Source: Phycisphaeraceae bacterium
GTDB lineage: Bacteria; Planctomycetota; Phycisphaerae; Phycisphaerales; UBA1924
Direction of reading: 5' to 3'
Assembly (NCBI GenBank): GCA_023898685.1
Contig: CP060234.1
Coordinates: 2,852,001 to 2,916,000, forward strand
Length of the DNA stretch: 64,000 nucleotides
The notes below the pieces were generated by a model. It saw only the letters and a list, made by a program, of their open reading frames with translations, ran no database searches and had not been told where the DNA came from. A program made the position numbers and the translations under genes. Of the stretch, positions 61,067 through 64,000 are shown piece after piece (positions within the stretch are counted from its first letter, which is position 1; each line of letters opens with the position of its first letter).

Positions 61067-62626
61067 CTAGGCGTCAGCCAAGCCCGAGGTCGGGCCGGCC
61101 GAATCGGGCCCCGCGTCGCTATCGTGCACCAGCCGCATCGTCCGCCAATTGCCCTGCGTGAATCGGAAGAGGAGCGCGCACCCCAGGCTGATGATGAACG
61201 AGGCCCCGCCGATCCAGGGGCTGATCGCGCCCAGGTCGGGGAATCGCCAGATCAGCAGGTGGCCCCCGGCGACGATGAACGTCCAACTGCACACGACTGT
61301 CAGGATGCCGGGCCAGATCGTGTCCCCCGCCCCGCGCAGCGCCCCGGACAGCAGAATCTGGATCGCATCAAAGAGCTGGAACAGCGCCGCCGCGATGATG
61401 ATCTGCGAACCGATTGCGATCAGGGCCGTCCTCGCCTCGGGCGGCGTGTCCTTCTCGATGAACAGCGACACCAGCTGCTCCCGGAACAGGAAGAACGCGA
61501 TCGCGCACAGCCCCATGTACGCCAGCCCGAGCCGCATCCCAAGCCACGTCCGGCTCGCCGCGAGATCGGGCCGGCGCATGCCCATGCACTTGCCCACGAT
61601 CGCCGTCAGGGCGATCGAAAGCCCGACGGTCGGCATGAACGAGAGGTGCATGAAACGGAATCCGATCCATCCCGCCGTATTCGCCACGACGGGGTCCTGC
61701 CCGGCGGCCTGGGCGGCCTTCGGGATCAGCCCGACCATGAGGTAGCCCCAGCAGACCATGTCGTTGAAGAACATGAGCGAGCCGGGCCAGCCGATCCGGG
61801 CGATATCGCGGATATGCCGCAGGCTGGGCCGCCACGCGACGCGCGTCGAGAACTCCCGGGCGTACCGGGGCCCGATGAACACCAGGAACGGCCCGACGAG
61901 TTCGACCAGCGTGCCGAGCACGGTGCCGATCGCCGCCCCAGCGACGCCGAGCGCCGGCGCCCCCCAGTGCCCGAAGATGAGGATCCAGTTGGCCAGCACG
62001 TTGATGAGATTCGCCGCGATCACCGCGACCATGACCACAACGGGTCGGTGCATGCCGTAGAAGTAGTGCCCCAGCGCCCGGGCCATTGTCGTGAACAGGC
62101 CCCCAAAGAGCATGATCTGGGCGTAGTCGTCCTCGAGCCGGCGCAGTTCGTCATCGTGCCCGAGTGCGGCGAAGGTCATCGGGCACAGGAAGATCATGGG
62201 CACCATCAGCACGGCCCAGCCCAGCGCCGAGATCCACATCGCGTTCCATGCGTACGCCGCCCCCTCGCGGGGCCGCCCGGCGCCGAGGTTCTGGCTCACG
62301 TACGAATTGACCACTCCGGTCATCCCGAGCACGATCGCGATGAACAGCCACGCGAGCATGCCCCCGTTACCCTGGGCCGCCACATACACCGGCTCGGGCC
62401 CGATCCTCAGCACCATCTGGGCGTCGATGAACTGCATGACCGTGTAGCTGGTCATGGTCGCGATCGTCGGCGCCGCGATCGTCACCATCTCCCTGAGCGG
62501 GTGCTCCTTGATCCCCGTCAGCGTCGGCTCGTGCGCCAGCTCGGCGCCCGCCGCCAGTGCGATCTCACCGCCCGGCTCGGCCAGCGAGCCTTCGGCGATC
62601 GGGTCATCGCATTGGTTCAGGGACAT
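61067..62626 (-). CDS. MATE-family multidrug/drug efflux transporter
   Basis: A 519-residue membrane protein with about twelve helices in two halves. The N-terminal half reads LREMVTIAAPTIATMTSYTVMQFIDAQMVL, then GMTGVVNSYVSQNLGAGR, the typical MATE 'V.Q..GAG' element. The C-terminal half has DIARIGWPGSLMFFNDMVCW and VGLSIALTAIVGKCMGMRRPD, then LLSGALRGAGDTIWPGILT. MATE proteins export cationic compounds using Na+ or H+ gradients. The ATG at 62626 (GGGAG upstream) is chosen over the earlier one at 62665. The substrate is unknown. Confidence 0.9.
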   Translation of the reverse strand: MSLNQCDDPIAEGSLAEPGGEIALAAGAELAHEPTLTGIKEHPLREMVTIAAPTIATMTSYTVMQFIDAQMVLRIGPEPVYVAAQGNGGMLAWLFIAIVLGMTGVVNSYVSQNLGAGRPREGAAYAWNAMWISALGWAVLMVPMIFLCPMTFAALGHDDELRRLEDDYAQIMLFGGLFTTMARALGHYFYGMHRPVVVMVAVIAANLINVLANWILIFGHWGAPALGVAGAAIGTVLGTLVELVGPFLVFIGPRYAREFSTRVAWRPSLRHIRDIARIGWPGSLMFFNDMVCWGYLMVGLIPKAAQAAGQDPVVANTAGWIGFRFMHLSFMPTVGLSIALTAIVGKCMGMRRPDLAASRTWLGMRLGLAYMGLCAIAFFLFREQLVSLFIEKDTPPEARTALIAIGSQIIIAAALFQLFDAIQILLSGALRGAGDTIWPGILTVVCSWTFIVAGGHLLIWRFPDLGAISPWIGGASFIISLGCALLFRFTQGNWRTMRLVHDSDAGPDSAGPTSGLADA

Positions 62627-62731
62627 CAGGCCACTCCCGGGCGCACCGCGCCGAGGAGCATTCAAGCACTCAACAGCCCGCCGAGACGACCGGCCCCACA
62701 GATTTCACGAACAGAATCGGCACGAGAAGAA

Positions 62732-62755
62732 ACCGCGGGATCAGGATCCCGCGGT
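62732..62755 (-). terminator. Terminator of the TPR lipoprotein gene (repeat family member 2)
   Basis: Perfect 11-bp arms (ACCGCGGGATC / GATCCCGCGGT) and a two-base loop; TTCTTCTC follows on the minus strand. Same core as 59800-59823. Confidence 0.75.
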
Positions 62756-62784
62756 GCAGAAACAACCCTTGTTCAGCGGACCTC

Positions 62785-64000
62785 TCACTCCACCGGCACC
62801 GACGACACCGCCACACGCCCCAACATATCGAGCAGCGTTCTCGCCGATTCGCTCTTCGGGTCGAGGTCCAGCGCCGCCTGCGCCGCGGTGAGCGCCTCAG
62901 CCCGTCGGCCCAGCTCCGAAAGCACGATCGCCCGAACAGCCAGCAGTTCCGAGTCTCGCCCGGCCCGCATCAGCCCCGCGTCGAGCTTCGCGAGCGCCGC
63001 CTTCGGGTCGCCTTGCTCGCGGTGCCACATCGCCCAGAGCACGTACCCGTCGGCGTTCGTCGGATCGATTGACACCACTCGCGAGGCGGCCTCGCGCAGC
63101 GTCTTGTCATCCTCCAGCGTGTAGGCCGTCCGACCCAGGCCGACCCACGCCTGCGCGTCCGCCGAGCCGTCCTTCTTCGTCAGCCGGCGGTAGATCTCCC
63201 TCGCCTCGACGGGCCGGTTCAGAGACATCAGGCACTCGGCTCGCATGTGCAGCAGGTCGCGGCGTCCCGCGTTGTCCGGGTCGCGCAGCAGGTGCTCGAG
63301 ATTCTGCTCGGCCTCCGCGCACCGCCCGGCGGCGATCTGGGCCGTCGCCTGGTCTTCCAGGATTGCCCCGTCCTCGGGCGCCAGCAGCCTCGCCTTGTTG
63401 AACAGATCGCACGCCTCATCGACCCGTCCGTCGATCATCGCGATGTGCCCCAGAAGCTGCTGGATCCCCGCCGAGCTGTCCGCCGCGGGCGAACCGTTCA
63501 GGTACGCTTCCGCCTCGTCCAGCTTGCCCATGTCGATGAGTGTTTCACCCGCCGCGATCGGGTACTGCGGGTTGTACTCGTCCAGTTCGGCCGCCGCCCG
63601 GAAGTGGTCGAGCGCCTCTTCCCGCTCGTTCAGCCGCTCGTTGACCACGCCCAGGTAGTACTGCCCTTCGACCGACTTCGCGTCAAGCTCCACCGCGCGT
63701 CGAAGGCTCACCAGCGCCTCGCCCATCTCGCCGCGTTCGATGTGGATCCGCCCCCGCAGCACGTGCACGACCGGATTCTCCTCGGTCAGCGAGAGCGCGG
63801 CGTCGGTCTTCCGCATCGCCTTGTCGAGGTCGCCCGCGAGGAAAGCCTGGTGGGCCATGTCGTACTCGCTCGCCGCCTTCAGCGCGTTGAGTCGCTGCTG
63901 GGCCAGCGAGATCCCTTCTTTCGTGTACTTCCCGTGCCCGGCGCAGCCCGCGAGCCCGCCCGCTCCCAGCACGAGCCCCGAGGCGCCCAGCACCATCAGC
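62785..64000 (-). CDS. TPR-repeat lipoprotein (5' end cut by window)
   Basis: At least 403 residues. The visible N-terminus is a hydrophobic stretch ending in the lipobox LAGC (LVLGAGGLAGCAGHG), so the protein should be a lipoprotein, but no basic start precedes it within the window. The frame is open to the right edge, so the true start probably lies beyond 64000; the ATG at 63996 is unlikely to be it. The rest is a chain of ten or more TPR units (AFLAGDLDKAMRKTDAALSLTEENPVVHVL, GEMGEALVSLRRAVELDAKSVEGQYYLGV, REEALDHFRAAAELDEYNPQYP, and so on). It ends with a terminator that resembles the one of the alpha-CTD gene. Confidence 0.85.
   Translation of the reverse strand, partial: LMVLGASGLVLGAGGLAGCAGHGKYTKEGISLAQQRLNALKAASEYDMAHQAFLAGDLDKAMRKTDAALSLTEENPVVHVLRGRIHIERGEMGEALVSLRRAVELDAKSVEGQYYLGVVNERLNEREEALDHFRAAAELDEYNPQYPIAAGETLIDMGKLDEAEAYLNGSPAADSSAGIQQLLGHIAMIDGRVDEACDLFNKARLLAPEDGAILEDQATAQIAAGRCAEAEQNLEHLLRDPDNAGRRDLLHMRAECLMSLNRPVEAREIYRRLTKKDGSADAQAWVGLGRTAYTLEDDKTLREAASRVVSIDPTNADGYVLWAMWHREQGDPKAALAKLDAGLMRAGRDSELLAVRAIVLSELGRRAEALTAAQAALDLDPKSESARTLLDMLGRVAVSSVPVE

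Noticed and set aside
60944..63124. A 726-codon open frame opposite the MATE and TPR genes
   Set aside because: Spans two real genes and a terminator on the other strand; no family features.

Overview
The window is high-GC DNA from a member of Planctomycetota, most likely class Phycisphaerae. The basis is: ECF sigma factors of the planctomycete type paired with large membrane Ser/Thr kinases carrying TPR or WD40 domains; several secreted proteins ending in the paired-helix 'GC-type' dockerin seen in Phycisphaerales; a TPR protein with tandem RNA polymerase alpha-CTDs; and a lack of classical promoters in front of many genes. The taxonomy is an inference from gene content; there is no rRNA in the window.

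Layout. (1) 1-8.6 kb: a type IV pilus / type II secretion assembly cluster (five prepilin-like proteins, a PilM-PilN fusion, PilO-like, PilP/GspC-like), then xseA-xseB and an enlarged prepilin peptidase, then a Pal/OmpA lipoprotein and tRNA-Val(GAC). (2) 9.5-11 kb: no convincing gene. (3) 11-17.7 kb: three secreted proteins with cohesin-like, HYR and dockerin modules. (4) 18.4-40.7 kb: three regulatory modules. Each has an ECF sigma factor gene followed by an overlapping or nearly abutting Ser/Thr kinase gene, and each is divergent from secreted-protein genes. Modules 1 and 3 face two paralogous ~1,200-residue secreted proteins; module 2 faces two tandem beta-helix proteins and a frameshifted dockerin protein. 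(5) 40.8-43.6 kb: a TSUP permease, a DUF1801-type protein, remains of an aldo/keto reductase and a secreted protein of unknown function. (6) 43.7-50.4 kb: a compact histidine operon, hisL-hisG-hisC-hisB-hisH-hisF-hisA/IE-hisD, headed by a leader peptide with six consecutive His codons and a Rho-independent attenuator, and containing a HisA-HisI-HisE fusion. (7) 50.6-53.7 kb: a PP2C-type phosphatase, a kinase, an O-methyltransferase and a VOC protein. (8) 53.9-59.8 kb: an imuA-imuB-dnaE2 mutagenesis cassette. The dnaE2 gene is interrupted by a ~0.48 kb element that carries its own four-helix-bundle (23S rRNA intervening-sequence type) gene between inverted repeats, yet leaves the polymerase frame open. 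(9) 59.9-64 kb: the TPR/tandem alpha-CTD protein, a MATE transporter and a TPR lipoprotein cut by the window edge.

The strongest candidates for something new are the dnaE2-embedded element, the histidine attenuator in a planctomycete, and the repeated ECF-kinase / secreted-protein modules. A recurring feature is a TANNNT -10 box lying 6-7 bases before a start codon, which suggests leaderless transcripts for xseA, hisL, imuA and an O-methyltransferase.
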